Shown here: in pieces, positions 22,682 to 36,461 of the stretch
Position numbering within the stretch: position 1 is the first letter of the stretch
How the letters are laid out: each line of letters begins with the position of its first letter
NCBI GenBank assembly: GCA_028671895.1
Contig: JAPMAC010000231.1
Location: 10,070,001-10,134,000, forward strand
Length of the DNA: 64,000 nucleotides
Source: Oenanthe sinensis
Taxonomy: Eukaryota; Streptophyta; Magnoliopsida; Apiales; Apiaceae
Direction of reading: 5' to 3'
Notes under the pieces: model-generated
Told to the model about the DNA's origin: nothing
The model's database searches: none
Seen by the model: only the letters and a program-made list of their open reading frames with translations
Made by a program: the position numbers and the translations under genes

Positions 22682-24300
22682 AGGTATGATAAGTATGTAT
22701 ATGATACATGCTTCTGAAACTGTATAAATTGCAGTGGGGAAAAAGGCCAACAGATATGATCTGTAGTTCAGAAATTGATGATTTCTGAATAGGACTGGTC
22801 TTCGAAAATAATAATAAGTATGTATATGATACATGCTTCTGAATATGCTCGACCCCAGCTGGGGGCTGCCACCCCCAGACCCCGCCCGGGGGCTGCCGCC
22901 CCCGAACCCCCGCCCAGGGGCTGTCGCCCCCGGACCCCCGCAATATTTTATTTTGTGTACTTGAGTATGGTGCTGGTTATGGCCCTTAGACCCCTAGATT
23001 AATGGTTTTGGTTTTGGTTTTATAAATACGACTTGCATGTCGTTTTCTTCATTCTTGTAATTGTTTAACCTCGAATGTAACTCGAGTTTTCTTATGTAAG
23101 TACATTAGTATAGGTTGTATTCAATTATTCCATGTAATGTACTTGAAGATTGAAGGATGATCCAAGAAGAGGAGCAAGCACCCATGGATACAAGAAGAAT
23201 AAAGACATGTAATTGTATTTATATTTCACCACCATAGATTGACTTTGATCCTTTCATTAGCTCGAAAGGATCACATAGGAAAGGGGCCATAACCAAGCAC
23301 GTTTACATACTGCACTTTACATATTGATGTATGAATGTATGTGTAGAGTAGAAGATGCATGCTTTAATTAGATTAATGATGTATGCATGTATTAGATACG
23401 TCACCCATGCCATGTTTGCAATGCTAAACAAGATAAAATCTGTAACGATTTAAGATTTTAAAATTAACAAACGATCATGAGATTCTTGTGTTTATGAAAT
23501 ATGGATTTTTAAAACACGGAATTGAATATGGATTTTGATATCTATAATTGGGATTTTCTGACAAAAACGGATATGCGTATTCGTAAGGCTGATGGGTTTT
23601 AAGTGTGACCACTGGTATCCTCCATCTACCTGGGAAATGAACAATTTAAGATGTCAATTTGAAATATTTAGTTCCAGGAAAAATTGAGGATCTCTTCATG
23701 ATGTGATCATGATCGTCATAAATTTTATAAACCCCTTAACAAAATATTAAGTTTTAATCGGATGCTTTCCAATGAATGAACACTCATCGAATCCTAGATC
23801 GATTAGGGGAAAGACTGTCAGTGGCAGGGGACTCCTATCTATCATGGTGAGATGCGACGAATATAAACGGTTATATTCGGCTGTTGTATCATTGGGTCAA
23901 ACTTAACTGAGTCGTCATAATAAGTTGAAAGTAAACAGTTATATTTAACAATTATGAACTTAGAAGCATGGAGTTTGGTTAAAAATCTATTAGATAGATA
24001 AGATCAATCGTTGCTCACCAAACTATCCAAGAATTATATATGATATAATTGACAAATGTTGTCTACCTAAATAATCATTTTTAAGGACTTCCAGTGGTTG
24101 ACTTAAGACATGACGAAATATGGATCTTGGCTCACTAGAAAGAATTATGGGATATACTTTCCAAATTAATAGTAAGAGCTATTAATTTGATAAAGATAGT
24201 GGGAGATATATTATGAATGTATCATAATCATTTGAACATAATAAATAACTCAGACAATCTAATGTTTATTTTGTGCTATTATCATTGTAGATACCAAGTA
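22682..24300 (+). other. Element C leader
   Basis: It is collinear with the A leader from about 6440 down to 4846, including the GC-rich array. A 29-bp stretch containing GTATGTATATGATACATGC occurs twice (22690 and 22815), whereas A has one copy, so about 125 bp are locally duplicated. The GTAAGT (23096-23101) and TGTAG (about 24286-24290) signals seen in A are kept. Confidence 0.8.
22851..22941 (+). repeat. GC-rich tandem array in the element C leader
   Basis: About three units of roughly 29 bp with the core GGGGCTGCCGCCCC, matching the four-unit array in A (6211-6327). Unit number differs between copies, so the array is variable. Confidence 0.88.
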
Positions 24301-27300
24301 ATGACAAACAACACAAACACACTATCCGTACGATCTGTCCTTGAGAAGGATAAGCTGACAGGAGGAAACAACTTTCTAGACTGGCAGAGGAATTTGAGGA
24401 TTGTCCTCAGGCAGGAGCGCAAGCTTCATGTCATTGATATTCCTCCGGCAGGTCCCCTTCTTGAGGGCGCTACTATTGAGGAACGAGCAGCCCACACAAA
24501 GGATGAGAATGATGCAACTGATGTTGCATGTCTTATGTTGGCAGCTACGAGTGCTGAGCTTCAAAGACAGCATGTGCATATGGATGCATATACTATCTAT
24601 GAGCACTTGTAAAGCATGTTTGCAAGCCAAACTCGTCAAGAAAGGTTCAACACGAGCAAGTCACTTTTTAATTGCAAACATGGGGCAAGTGAACCAGTTG
24701 GCCCACATGTTCTGAAGATGATTGGTTACATTGAGTATCTTGATACTTTGGGTTTCCCGATTATTCAGGAAATTGGTATTGACCTAATCATGAATTCTTT
24801 GAACAACAAATTCACCCAGTTTATCATAAACTACAACATGAATGAATTTGACAAAACACCTACTGAATTGTTGGCTATGTTGAGAACATATGAGACCAAC
24901 ATGAAGACGGCTGAACCTGCTCCCATACTGATGGTGGGCAATAAAGGTAAGGCCAAAGGGAAAGGCAAGTGGAAGGGTAAGAAGAAGACAGGTTCTGATT
25001 CTACACCCAAGTCAAAGTCAGGTCCCAAACAGGCTTTAAAGCCTAAAGGTGGGGTCGCTAAGGGTGAATGTCACTACTGTAAGAAAACTGGTCACTGGAA
25101 GAGAAACTGTTCAGTTTACTTGGAGGATCTGAAGAAGAAGATGGCTGAGCAAGCTTCTACTTCAGGTATATATGTTATAGAAGTCAATCTGTCTATTTCT
25201 ACATCTTGGGTATTGGATACTGGATGTGCTACTCACATTTGTATAAATGTGCAGGAAATGCAGAGAAGTAGGACATTGGCTAAATGAGAAGTGGACCTAC
25301 GAGTTGGCAATGGAGCAAAAGTTGCTGCTTTAGCTGTAGGAACCTATTATTTATCTTTGCCCTCAGGGCTAGTTTTAGAACTGGAGAATTGTTTTTACGT
25401 GCCTGCGATTCGCAGAAACATTATTTCTGTTTCTTGTTTGGACAAGAAAGGTTTTTCGTTTACGATAAAGAACAATTGTTGCTCTTTTGCTTTGAATGAT
25501 TTAACCTATGGTGTTGCGCGTTTGTTTAATGGTTTATATGTTCTTGACTTAGATAATCCTGTCTATAATATAGAAAACAAACGACTTAAAGTTAATGACT
25601 CAAATCAAACATACCTTTGGCATTGTCGTCTAGGCCATATAAATGAGAAACGCATATCCAAATTACATAAGGATGGATATTTGGATAAGTTTGATTTTGA
25701 ATCATACCAAAAATGCGAATCTTGTTTGCTTGGTAAAATGACTAAAGCCCCTTTCACTAGTAAGGGTCAAAGGGCCACTGAACGTCTGGAGCTAATACAT
25801 AGTGATGTATGTGGCCCAATGCGTGTGATGGCTAGAGGAGGCTACTACTACTTCATAACATTTACTGATGATTTCAGTAGATATGGATATGTATATCTTA
25901 TGAAGAATAAATCCGATTCTTTTGAAAAGTTCAAAGAATACAAGGCTGAAGTAGAGAAGCAAATTGGCGGAGGTGCAAGTATTAAAATCTTACGATCTGA
26001 TCGTGGAGGAGAATACTTGAGCACAGAATTTAAAGATTATTTAAAGGAGTGTGGTATTGTATCACAACTCACTCCGCCAGGTACACCTCAATGGAATGGA
26101 GTTTCAGAGAGGAGAAATCGCACCTTGTTGGACATGGTGCGATCGATGATGAGTCATGCATATCTTCCAATTAGTTTCTGGGGTTATGCTCTAGAAACAG
26201 CGGCTTTCACACTTAACCGTGTTCCTACTAAGAAGGTTCAAAAGACTCCATATGAGATATGGGAGAAGAAACGGTCAGGCATGAGCTTTATGAAAGTTTG
26301 GGGATGCAAGGCGTTTGTGAAGCGTCAAGTATCTGACAAGCTTGGACCTAAATCTGAAGAGTGCAATTTTGTGGGATACCCTAAGGAAACAAAGGCTTAC
26401 TATTTCTATAGTCCTTCTGAGCAGAAAGTGTTCATTGCTCAAGATGCTGTTTTCATGGAAAGAGATTTTATTTCCAAAAAAACAGTGGGAGAACAATAGA
26501 CCTCGATGAAGATCGAGAACCACAAAATAGTATTGAACCTGAAGTGGAACAAGAGCAGGATAATGATAATGCTCAACAAACACAGGTTGTTCATAGAACT
26601 GGTAGACTTCGCCATGAGCCAGAGAGATATGGATTTCTCTTGACTCAATGTGATGATTTGATGCTCATAGACGAAGATGAGCCTCTCACATACCAAGATG
26701 CTATGAACAGTCCAGACTCTAAGAGATGGCTAGAAGCCATGAAATCCGAGATGGATTCCATGTACGAAAACCGAGTATGGACTTTGGTTGATCCACCTGA
26801 AGGGGTAAAACCCATAGGGTGCAAATGGGTTTTCAAGAAGAAAACTGACATGGATGGAAATGTTCAGACCTATAAAGCAAGGCTGGTTGTAAAAGGTTTC
26901 AGACAGATTCATGGTATTGACTATGATGAGACTTTCTCACCAGTGGCTATGGTCAAGTCCATAAGGATTTTGCTTGCTATTGCAGCATTCCATGATTATG
27001 AAATCTGGCAAATGGATGTCAAAACAGCCTTCCTTAACGGAATCCTTGAAGAGGATGTGGATGTGTACATAACACAACCTGAAGGTTTTGTCGATCCAAG
27101 GAATGTTAGCAAGGTATGTAAATTACGTCGATCCATTTATGGATTGAAGCAAGCCTCTAGGAGATGGAATATCCGTTTTGATGAAATAGTCAAAGAGTAT
27201 GGCTTTGTTCAAAACGAAGATGAACCTTGTGTTTACAAGAAGGTTAGTGGGAGCCATGTGGCATTCATAGTACTATATGTTGATGACATACTACTAATGG

Positions 27301-28265
27301 GGAATGACATACCTTCTCTCAAGGCTGTTAAGATTTGGTTAGGGAGCAACTTCTCTATGAAAGACTTAGGAGAAGCATCCTACATTCTAGGAATGAGGAT
27401 CTATAGGGATAGATCTAGAAGGATGATCGGTCTAAGTCAGAGTACATACATCGATAAGGTTTTGCATCGTTTTGGTATGCAAAATGCAAAAAGGGGATAT
27501 GTCCCCGTGTCTCAAGGGATAACGATCTCTAAAGATCAGTGTCCGAAATCATTGGATGACAAGGACCGCATGAGTAAGGTTCCATATGCCTCAGCAATTG
27601 GATACATCATGTATGCGATGGTATGTACTCTCCCAGATGTTTCGTATGCTTTAAGCATGACGAGCAGATACCAATCTAATCCAGGTGAAGGTCACTGGAC
27701 GGCTGTCAAGAATATTCTAAAGTACTTGAAAAGGACTAAAGATTCATTCTTGGTGTATGGAGGAGTGGAAAAACTGGTTGTAAAAGGTTACACCGATGCA
27801 AGTTTTCAAACAGACAGGGATGATACTGTATCACAGTCTGGTTTTGTGTTTTGTCTAAACGGAGGTGCTGTAAGTTGGAAGAGTTCAAAGCAAGAAACAG
27901 TAGCTGATTCCACAATGGAGGCTGAGTACATTGCAGCTTGTGAAGCGGTAAAGGAAGCTGTTTGGATTCGAAAATTCATTTCTGATTTGGGAGTGGTTCC
28001 ATCGATCGCAGATCCCATTGATCTATACTGCGATAATAATAGAGCCATTGCACAGGCTAAAGAACCTAGAGCTCACTCCCGAACCAAACACATACTCAGG
28101 AGATATCACCTCATTCGAGAGATTAATGAAAGGGGTGACATACACATATGTAAAGTGCACACAAATGATAACATTACAGACCCACTGACCAAAGGCTTAT
28201 CGCAGAAGAAGCACGACGGTCACACTAGTTCCATGGGTATTAGATACATGGGTGATTGGCTCTAG
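24301..28265 (+). pseudogene. Element C gag-pol, inactivated by two stops and one frameshift
   Basis: The protein is nearly collinear with the intact A polyprotein. Lesions: TAA at 24610-24612 in gag (a CAA codon in A), TGA at 25285-25287 after the protease (GGA in A), and a one-base deletion in an A-run near 26476-26482 between integrase and RT. Motifs remain readable: zinc knuckle CHYCKKTGHWKRNC near 25069, DTGC near 25218, SDRGGEY near 25998, YVDDILLMGND near 27280, and YTDASFQ near 27790. The lesions are few and close to those expected from ageing after insertion. Confidence 0.93.
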
Positions 28266-28279
28266 TGCAAGTTGGAGAT

Positions 28280-29844
28280 TGTTGGTGTAGGTGCCCTAGA
28301 GGCAATACAATGTTTATTTTGATAAACCTTTATGTCAATTGATTATTCAATAAACATATTTATTATGACTTTAATTACTGCGATATATTTGTTAGCATAA
28401 TAAATGTCCTTAGAATCATGATACACATTGTATAGTTTAGTACATGACTTGAACTTGAGATTATATAATATATCATATTCTTAAATGTCCCTAGTCGAGT
28501 ATTATTATTATAGGACAATAATAATACATAAATAGACTAGTATGTTGTTTGACAGATAACCACATCTCATTGGTTATAAGTATGGGGATACTAAAGTCAA
28601 CACATAGGTACATGCAAGAGTACATGGTACTGGACAGACCCACAGTGAGATTCTTCATGTTTAATAAAGTCATAAGAAAGACTCACAGTGATAATGGTGT
28701 AATGATCCTCTGACTTGAGATCATTATATTTCTATACGATGATTAATATACTTTGACTACATTAAAAGTTACCTTTGACCGGGTAATGATAAAAGTGGAC
28801 ATCGGGTATATCTTGAGTCGTATGAGAAATATGAATGATAGATAAAGGATTTAACCCTCCTATAATTAGGAGAGATATTATTGGCTTCTTGATTGAGTGA
28901 GACTATAAAATGCATGGCCGTGCTCAAATAATGATTTGTTTTCATAGTCTACTCATGGATCAAGTAAACCCGGATTAAATGTTGAAGAGGATGATTAAAT
29001 ACATGCATCGAGTTTAATCTATAATATTTATGGTTAAAGGGATTATATTACACGGAAACATTAATCACGAAAGGTTTTATCGAATCACGATTTAATTATT
29101 ATTTAATTGGGTAGCAATGATGTATTACTAGATACCGCTCATTGTTTATAATTTTATTGGAGAATAAAATTATTGCTAATTAAATAATAGCCTATAGGGT
29201 CACACACATAGAGTACTTATAGGAATAGTTAATTTAAATTATAGATTTAAATTAATTGATGATTATTTCGAATTTTATTATATTAATTAAGTGAGACTTA
29301 ATTAATTGAAATAATATAAATTCGAATTTGAATTCTGCCCTTAATAATTAAGTGTGACTTAGTTATTAATTAAATAATAAAATTCGGTTTTATTATTTAA
29401 TCCTAAACCTACATGGGTTAGGCTTTGCTGTTATGGGTTGCTGTTATGGGCCTATTAACCAGCCATTATAAATAGATAATGTAGGGTTAATAGGTCATAA
29501 CATTTTTATAAGAAAAACCCTATAGAGGCAGCAGCAGCAGCAAGCACATCAAAGGCAGTTTCGAAATCATCTAGAGGAGGCTAGTACATCCGTTCCATAA
29601 TCGAGATCGTGAGACGTTCTTGAAGGTGCTCGTGTGGATACCATAGAGGTGTTTTCAAGAGGAAGACACAAGTCGTGAAAGCTAGGATCTCCGTTGAGTT
29701 CGTAGTAGTCAAGACCAAACAAAGGTATGATTTCGTTTCACCATAATCTTTCCAAGCTTATACACGGATCCTAGGGTTTGGGTTCCGAAAATTTTCGTTA
29801 TATTTACGTTTAATCCGCTACGTTTTATGCCTCGGAACCCAACA
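28280..29844 (+). repeat. Element C 3' LTR (1565 bp)
   Basis: It begins TGTTGGTGTAGG and ends GGAACCCAACA. It is similar over its full length to the A LTR in reverse orientation. The preceding tract AAGTTGGAGAT (28269-28279) has a T inside the purine run. TATAAATAG is at 29467-29475. Confidence 0.93.
29467..29475 (+). promoter_or_regulatory. TATA box in the element C LTR
   Basis: TATAAATAG, at the same LTR position as in A. As this is a 3' LTR it would drive transcription into D's leader rather than the element itself. Confidence 0.55.
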
Positions 29845-31477
29845 TATGATACATGTTTGTTCTTGTTATGGAAATCGTATTCGATACGAATTCTGAAACG
29901 GCTTCGGTAGATTTTCTGAAATCTGTGTCCAGTGTCCGATTTTCGCAAACGATATGTGTTTTCTGACTGGAATCATGTCACTGAGCAATACTGAAAAATT
30001 CAGCTTCGCATCTGTAAGCCGTTTGACGACGTTACAGGCCCCGAAACGGCGATTTATTATTTTCTGAAATTTATTTGATTTTCTGAAATTTCGAAATTTA
30101 TTATATATGATTATATGATATGTTTATATAATCTGAGATATATTACATGTGTTATGTGATAACATGGTGGATGGTTATGGCCTAAAGACCCATAGGATAG
30201 TGGTTTTGTTTTATGGTTTTGGTTTCTAAATACGACTTGCATGTCGTTTATTCATTGTAATTAATCTCGAATGTAACTCGAGTTCTTCTTGTAATTTCAT
30301 TAGAATAGATTTATTTATTATTCAATGTAATTGTTCAATGGAGACTTAGAAGCAAGGAAGCTAGGAGGCAATCCAGATGATGGAGCAATGAAGAAGATAA
30401 AGACATGTAATAGTGTAGTATTTGAAACCACCATAGATTGACCTTGATAATTCCATTAGCTTGGAAATATCACATAGGATGGGGCCATAACCAAACACGT
30501 TTAATTTATTCACAATACATATATGTATATGAATGCATGTGTAGATATGTATGTGTTGGAATGATGTATGTATTAGATACGACACCCATGCCATATCTGC
30601 TTAAGAAAGATAAAATCTGTAACGATTCAAGATTTTAAAATTAACAAACGATCATGAGATTCTTGTGTTTATGAAATATGGATTTTTAAAACACGGAATT
30701 AAATATTGATTTTTGATATCTATAACTGGGATTTTCTGACAAAAACGGATATGCGTATTCGTAAGGCTGATGGGTTTTAAGTGTGACCACTGGTATCCTC
30801 CATCTACCTGGGAAATGAACAATTTAAGATGTCAATTTGAAATATTTGGTTCAAGAAAAAATTGAGGATCTCTTTATGATGTGATCATGATCGTTATAAA
30901 TTTTCTAAACCCCTTAACAAAATATTAAGTTTTACTCGGATGCTTTCAAATGAATGAACACTCATCGAATCCTAGATCGATTAGGGGAAGGACTGTCAGT
31001 GGCAGGGGACTCCTATTTATCGTGGTGAGATGCGACGAATATAAACGGTTATATTCGGCCGTTGTATCATTGGGTCTAACTTAACTGAGTCGTCATAATA
31101 AGGTAAAAATAAACGGTTATATTCAACCATTATGAACTTAGAAGCATAGAGTTTGGTTAAAAGTCTATTAGATAGATAAGATCAATGTTGTTCACCAAAC
31201 TATCCAAGAATTATATATGATATAATTGACAACTGTTGTCTACCTAAATAATCATTTTTAAGGACTTCCAGTGGTTGACTTAGGACATGACGAAATATGG
31301 ATCTTGGCTCACTAGAAAGAATTATGGGATATACTTTCCAAATTAATAGTAAGGGCTATTAATTTGATAAAAATAGTGGGAGATATATTATGAATATATC
31401 ATAATCATTTGGACATAATAAATAACTCATACAATCTAATGTTTATTTTATGTATTTTAAACATTGTAGATATTTAA
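29845..31477 (+). other. Element D leader
   Basis: From about 30170 it matches the A and C leaders (GGTTATGGCC..., the 31010-31060 block with GTGGTGAGATGCGACGAATA, and the final TGTAG before the ATG). The first 320 bp (29845-30165) do not match A or C and lack the GC-rich array. No gene is visible. Confidence 0.75.
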
Positions 31478-34400
31478 ATGGCAAACAATACAAATACTTT
31501 CTCCGTACGAGCAACTCTTGAGAAGGACAAGCTGACAGGAAATAACTTCCTGGATTGGTATAGGAATTTGAGGATTGTCCTCTGGCAAGAGCGTAAGCTC
31601 CATGTCATTGAAATTCCTTCACCTGCTCCTCCTGCTGAGAATGCAACTCGCGTTCAGCAAAATGCTTATCAGAAGCATATTGATGATGTGAATGATATTG
31701 CATGTCTCATGCTGGCAACCATGAGTGTTGAGCTTCAAAAACAACATGAGCATATGGATTCTTATGAGATGATTGAACACCTTCAAAGAATGTTTGAGGG
31801 ACAAGCTCGTCAAGAAAGGTTCGACACGAGCAAAGCACTGTATGCTTGCAAACAGGGAGAGCGTGAACCTGTTGAACCACATGTTCTGAAGATGATAGGT
31901 TATATTGAGTATCTTGATACTTTGGGTTTCCCGATTGGTTTGGAAGCTCAGATTGACTTAATCTTGCAATCTTTGAACCGCAACTATACTCATTTTGTTA
32001 TGAACTACAATATGAATGAGATAGACAAAACACCCACTGAATTGTTGGCCATGTTACGAACTACTGAAACCAACATGAAAAGGCTGAACCTGCTGCCATG
32101 TTGATGGTAGATAACAAAGGTAAGGCTAATAGGAAAGGCAAATGGAAGGGAAAGAAGAAGATTGGATCTGCTTCTGGTCCCAAGCCAAAGGCTAATCCCA
32201 AACAGGCTTTAAAGCCTAAGGGTGTTGTTGCAAAGGGTGATTGTCACTACTATGGTAAACCAGGTCATTGGAAGAGAAACTGTCATGCTCATTTGGAGGA
32301 TCTGAAGAAGAAGAAGGCTGGTCAAGCTTCTGATTCAGGTATTTATGTTATAGAGGTCAATTTGTCAACTTCTACATCATGGGTATTGGATACTGGATGT
32401 GGTTCTCACATTTGTATAAATGTACATGAACTACAAAGGAGTAGGACTTTGGCTAAAGGAGAGGTCGACCTACGAGTTGGCAATGGAGCAAATGTTACTG
32501 TTTTAGCTGTAGGGACTTATTATTTATCATTGCCCACTGGGCTTATTTTAGAACTTGAGAACTGTTTTTACGTGCCTGCAATTTGCAGAAACATTATTTC
32601 GGTTTCTTGTTTAGACAATAAAGGTTTTGCATTTTAATTCAGAACAATAGTTGTTCCTTTTCTTTGAATAATGTTACCTATGAGGTTGCACGTTTATTTA
32701 ACAGTTTATATGTTCTTGATTTAGACACTCCTATCTATAATGTGAATAACAAACGTCTTAAAATAAATGACTCAAATTAAACATACCTCTGGCACTGTCG
32801 TTTAGGCCATATAAATGAGAAGCGCATTTCCAAGTTACATAAGGATGGATACTTGGATAAGTTTGACTTTGAATTATACGAAGCATGCGAATCTTGTCTC
32901 ATTGGAAAAATGACTAAATCTCTTTTTACTGGACAAGGTCAAAGGGCCACTGAACGATTAGTACTTACACATAGTGATGTATGTGGTCCTATGAGTACTA
33001 TGACAAGAGGTGGCTTTTACTACTTTATCACGTTTACTGATAATTTCAGTAGATATGTGTATCTTATGAAGAACAAATCCGATTCTTTTAAAAAGTTCAA
33101 AGAAACAAAGCTGAAGTAGAAAAGCAAACTGGCGGAAGTATTAAGACTCTACGATCTGATCGTGGAGGTGAATACTTAAGCCATGAATTTAAGAGTTTAT
33201 TAAAAGAGTGTGGTATTGTATCACAACTCACTCCTCCCGGAACACCACAATGGAATGGAGTTTCTGAAAGGAGGAATCGTACTTTATTGGACATGGTACG
33301 ATCGATGATGAGTCATAGAGATCTTCCAATTAGTTTATGGGGCTACGCCCTGGAGATGGCTGCTTATACACTTAACCGAGTTCCTACTAAAACGGTTCAG
33401 AAGACTCCATATGAGATATGGACTAAGAAACATCATAGTATGTCATTTATGAAAATATGGGGATGTGAAGCGTTTGTGAAACGTTTAACTTCTGACAAGC
33501 TAGGACCTAAATCAGACAAATATAATTTTGTGGGATACCCAATTGAAATAATGGGTTATTCATTCTATAATCCTTCCGAGAACAAAGTGTTTGTTGCTCG
33601 AACTACAGTTTTTCTTGAAAGAGAAATGCTTTCGAAGAAAAACAGTGGGAGGATAATAGATCTCGATGAAGTTCGAGGCCCACAAGATAACATTGAACCA
33701 ATGGAGGAACTTGAGCGGGATGTACAAGACCACAACACTGCTCAAGAAACACATGTTATTCGTAGGTCTAGTAGGATTCGCCATGAGCCTGAGAGATATT
33801 ATGGATTTCTCTTAACTCAAGATGGTGATGTGATGCTTATCGACGAAGATGAGCCTCTCACTTACTAAGATGCTATGAACACTCCAGAATCCAAGAGATG
33901 ACTGGATGCCATGAAATCTGAGATGGAATCCATGTATACTAATCAAGTATGGACTTTGGTTGATCCACCTAAAAGGGTAAAACCTATAGGGTGCAAGTGG
34001 GTTTTCAAGAAGAAGACCGACATGGATGGTAATGTACAGACCTATAAGGCACGATTGGTGGTAAAAGGTTTCAAGCAAATTCATGGTATTGACTATGATG
34101 AGACTTTTTCACCAGTGGCTATGGTCAAGTCCATCAGGATTTTGCTTGCTATAGCTGCTTAATATGATTATGAAATCTGGCAGATGGATGTCAAAACCGC
34201 TTTCTTAAATGGGAGCCTTGAAGAAGATATGGATGTGTATATGACACAGCTTGAAGATTTTGTTGATCCAAAGAATGCTGTAAAGGTATGTAAGCTGCGT
34301 CGATCCATTTATGGATTGAAACAAGCCTCAAGGAGATGGAACATTCGTTTTGATGAAACTGTCAAAGAGTTTGGGTTTATTCAAAATGAAGATGAACCAT

Positions 34401-35092
34401 GTGTTTACAAGAAGGTAAGTGAGAGCAATGTGGCATTCCTATAATTATATGTTGATGATATATTAATAATAGGGAATGACATTCCTTCTTTACAGGCTTT
34501 TAAGACTTGGTTGAGTAAGAATTTCTCAATGAAAGACTTAGGCGAAGCGACCTATATTTTAGGTATCAAGATCTATAGAGATAGATCAAGAAGAATGATC
34601 GGCCTAAGTCAGAGTAGATACTAGTCTAATCCAGTTGAAGGTCACTGGACAGCAGTCAAGAATATTCTTAAGTACTTGAAGAGGACTAAAGATTAATTCT
34701 TGGTATATGGAGGAGAAGAAAAGCTGGTAGTAAAAGGTTACACTGACGCTAGTTTCTAGACAGACAAGGATGATTCGATTTCTCAGTCTGGATTTGTGTT
34801 TTGTCTAAATGGAGATGTTGTATGCTGGAATGGTTCACAGCTGGGATAATTGTTGATTCTATAATAGAGCCTGAGTACATTGATGCTTGCGAAGCAGCCA
34901 ATGAGGCTGTTTGGGGATGTACTTAGGAGATATCACCTAATTAATAAGATTAATAATCGAGGGGATATACATATATGTAAAGTGCATACAAATGATAACA
35001 TTGCATATCCACTGACTAAGGCTTTGTCGCAGCAGAAGCACGAAGGTCATACTAGTTCCATGGGTATTAGATACATGAGAGATTGGCTCTAG
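31478..35092 (+). pseudogene. Element D gag-pol, heavily degraded
   Basis: It starts ATGGCAAACAATAC (MANNTNTFSV) and ends at the same RDWL-stop as the family. Lesions I can see: a frameshift near 32085; the zinc knuckle reads CHYYGKPGHWKRNC with the second Cys lost; stops at 32635 and 32778; a shift near 33108 in integrase; stops near 33867 and 33899; further breaks near 34161 and 34441; a deletion of roughly 220 bp at 34617 between repeats of AGAGTA; and another deletion near 34914 before the RNase H end. Protease DTGC, SDRGGEY and a YVDDILI remnant remain readable. Confidence 0.9.
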
Positions 35093-36103
35093 TACAAGTG
35101 GGAGATTGTTAGTATTGGTGTCCTAGAGACAATACTTTCAATGTTTTATTGAAAACAATTAAGGATTATGTTTAATGTGATTATTTAATTATTATTTATT
35201 ATGTCTTTATTTACTGCGTTATAAATTGAAAGGATAATAAATGTCCTTGGAATATTAATACGTAATATATATCTTTAAGTATGTGACTTAAAAATGAGAT
35301 TATATGAATAGTATTTTATTCCTAAAATTCCTTAGTCAAGTATTATTATTTCAGGACAATAATAATGCAATAAAACTAGTATGTTTGTTGACGGATGACC
35401 ACATCTCATTGGTCATAGGTATGGTGATACTAAAGTCAAGAACATAAGTGTATGTATCAATACATGACACTGGAAAGACCCGCCGTGAGATTCTACATGT
35501 TAATAAGTGTCATAAGAAATCTCATTGTGATAATGATGTAATGATCCTCTGACTTGAAATCATTATATTTCTATATGAGAATTAATATACTTTGATTACA
35601 CTCAAAGTTACCTTTAACCGGGAAATGAAAAAGGTGTGCATTGGGTATGCTATGAATCGTATGAGGAATATGAATGATAGATATAGGATTTAACTCTCCA
35701 ATTCTAGGAGTGATATTATTGGCCTCTTGATTGAGTGAGACTATGAAATGCATGGCCATGCTCAAATATTGATTTGTTTAAATAGTCTACTCATTGATCA
35801 AGGAAACTGAGATTAAACGTTGAAGAGGATGACACTATACATGCCTCGAGTTTGATCTATAATATAAGGTTAAAGGGATTATATTACATGGAACATTATT
35901 CACGAAAGGTTTAATTGAATCACCAGTTATTATTGTTACTTGGGTAGCAATGATGTATTACTAGATGCCACTCATTGTTTATAATTTTATTATTAGATAA
36001 TAAAATTATTGTCAACGTAATAATAACCTAAAGGGTCACACACAAAGAACGTCAAAACGGAGGTTTATTTAAATTATGAATTTAAATATATTATTATTTA
36101 TTT

Positions 36104-36261
36104 GAATTTAATTATTGAATTAATTAAGTGGGACTTGATTAATTATATTAGAATTCAGATTTAATAAGTATTATTATTATTCGAATTTAATTATTGAATT
36201 AATTAAGTGGGACTTGATTAATTATATTAAAATTCAGATTTAATAATAATAATAACCCAAA
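36104..36261 (+). repeat. 79-bp tandem duplication in the D LTR
   Basis: GAATTTAATTATTGAATTAA and the following GTGGGACTTGATTAATTATA occur twice with a 79-bp offset. It is immediately upstream of the TATA-like box. The corresponding region of the I fragment (about 21900-21980) shows one copy. Confidence 0.8.
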
Positions 36262-36412
36262 GTCATAATGGGTTTTGGAAACCACATGGATTAGGGTTAG
36301 ACCCAAAATCTCTCTCTCCCCTATATATACATAATGATGTATAGTATTAGGGTTTAATGATCAAATTTCGTTTTTAGAGAAAAACCCTAGCTGCTCAACA
36401 TCAAGAGAGGCT

Positions 36413-36419
<7 letters not shown>

Positions 36420-36461
<42 letters not shown>
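36420..36461 (+). repeat. (GA)n microsatellite in the D LTR
   Basis: About 20 GA dinucleotides lie roughly 90 bp downstream of the TATA-like box, so they would be in the transcribed leader. The reverse-frame Ser-Leu repeat over it is not a gene. Confidence 0.95.

Larger units (their letters stand above)
22682..29844 (+). mobile_element. Element C: Copia element of the A family, 5' truncated, inactive
   Basis: The 5' LTR, primer site and about 325 bp of leader are missing. The sequence starts inside the leader at a position equivalent to 6440 in A. It then has gag-pol with three lesions and a complete 3' LTR. After the LTR the sequence passes straight into a second leader (element D) with no primer site. 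The simplest reading is that C inserted into D's leader and a later deletion removed the 5' ends of both. Confidence 0.88.

Noticed and set aside
29845..30165. Possibility that C's 3' LTR is also the 5' LTR of D (shared LTR)
   Set aside because: No primer site follows the LTR, and the D LTR is of a different subtype from the C LTR.
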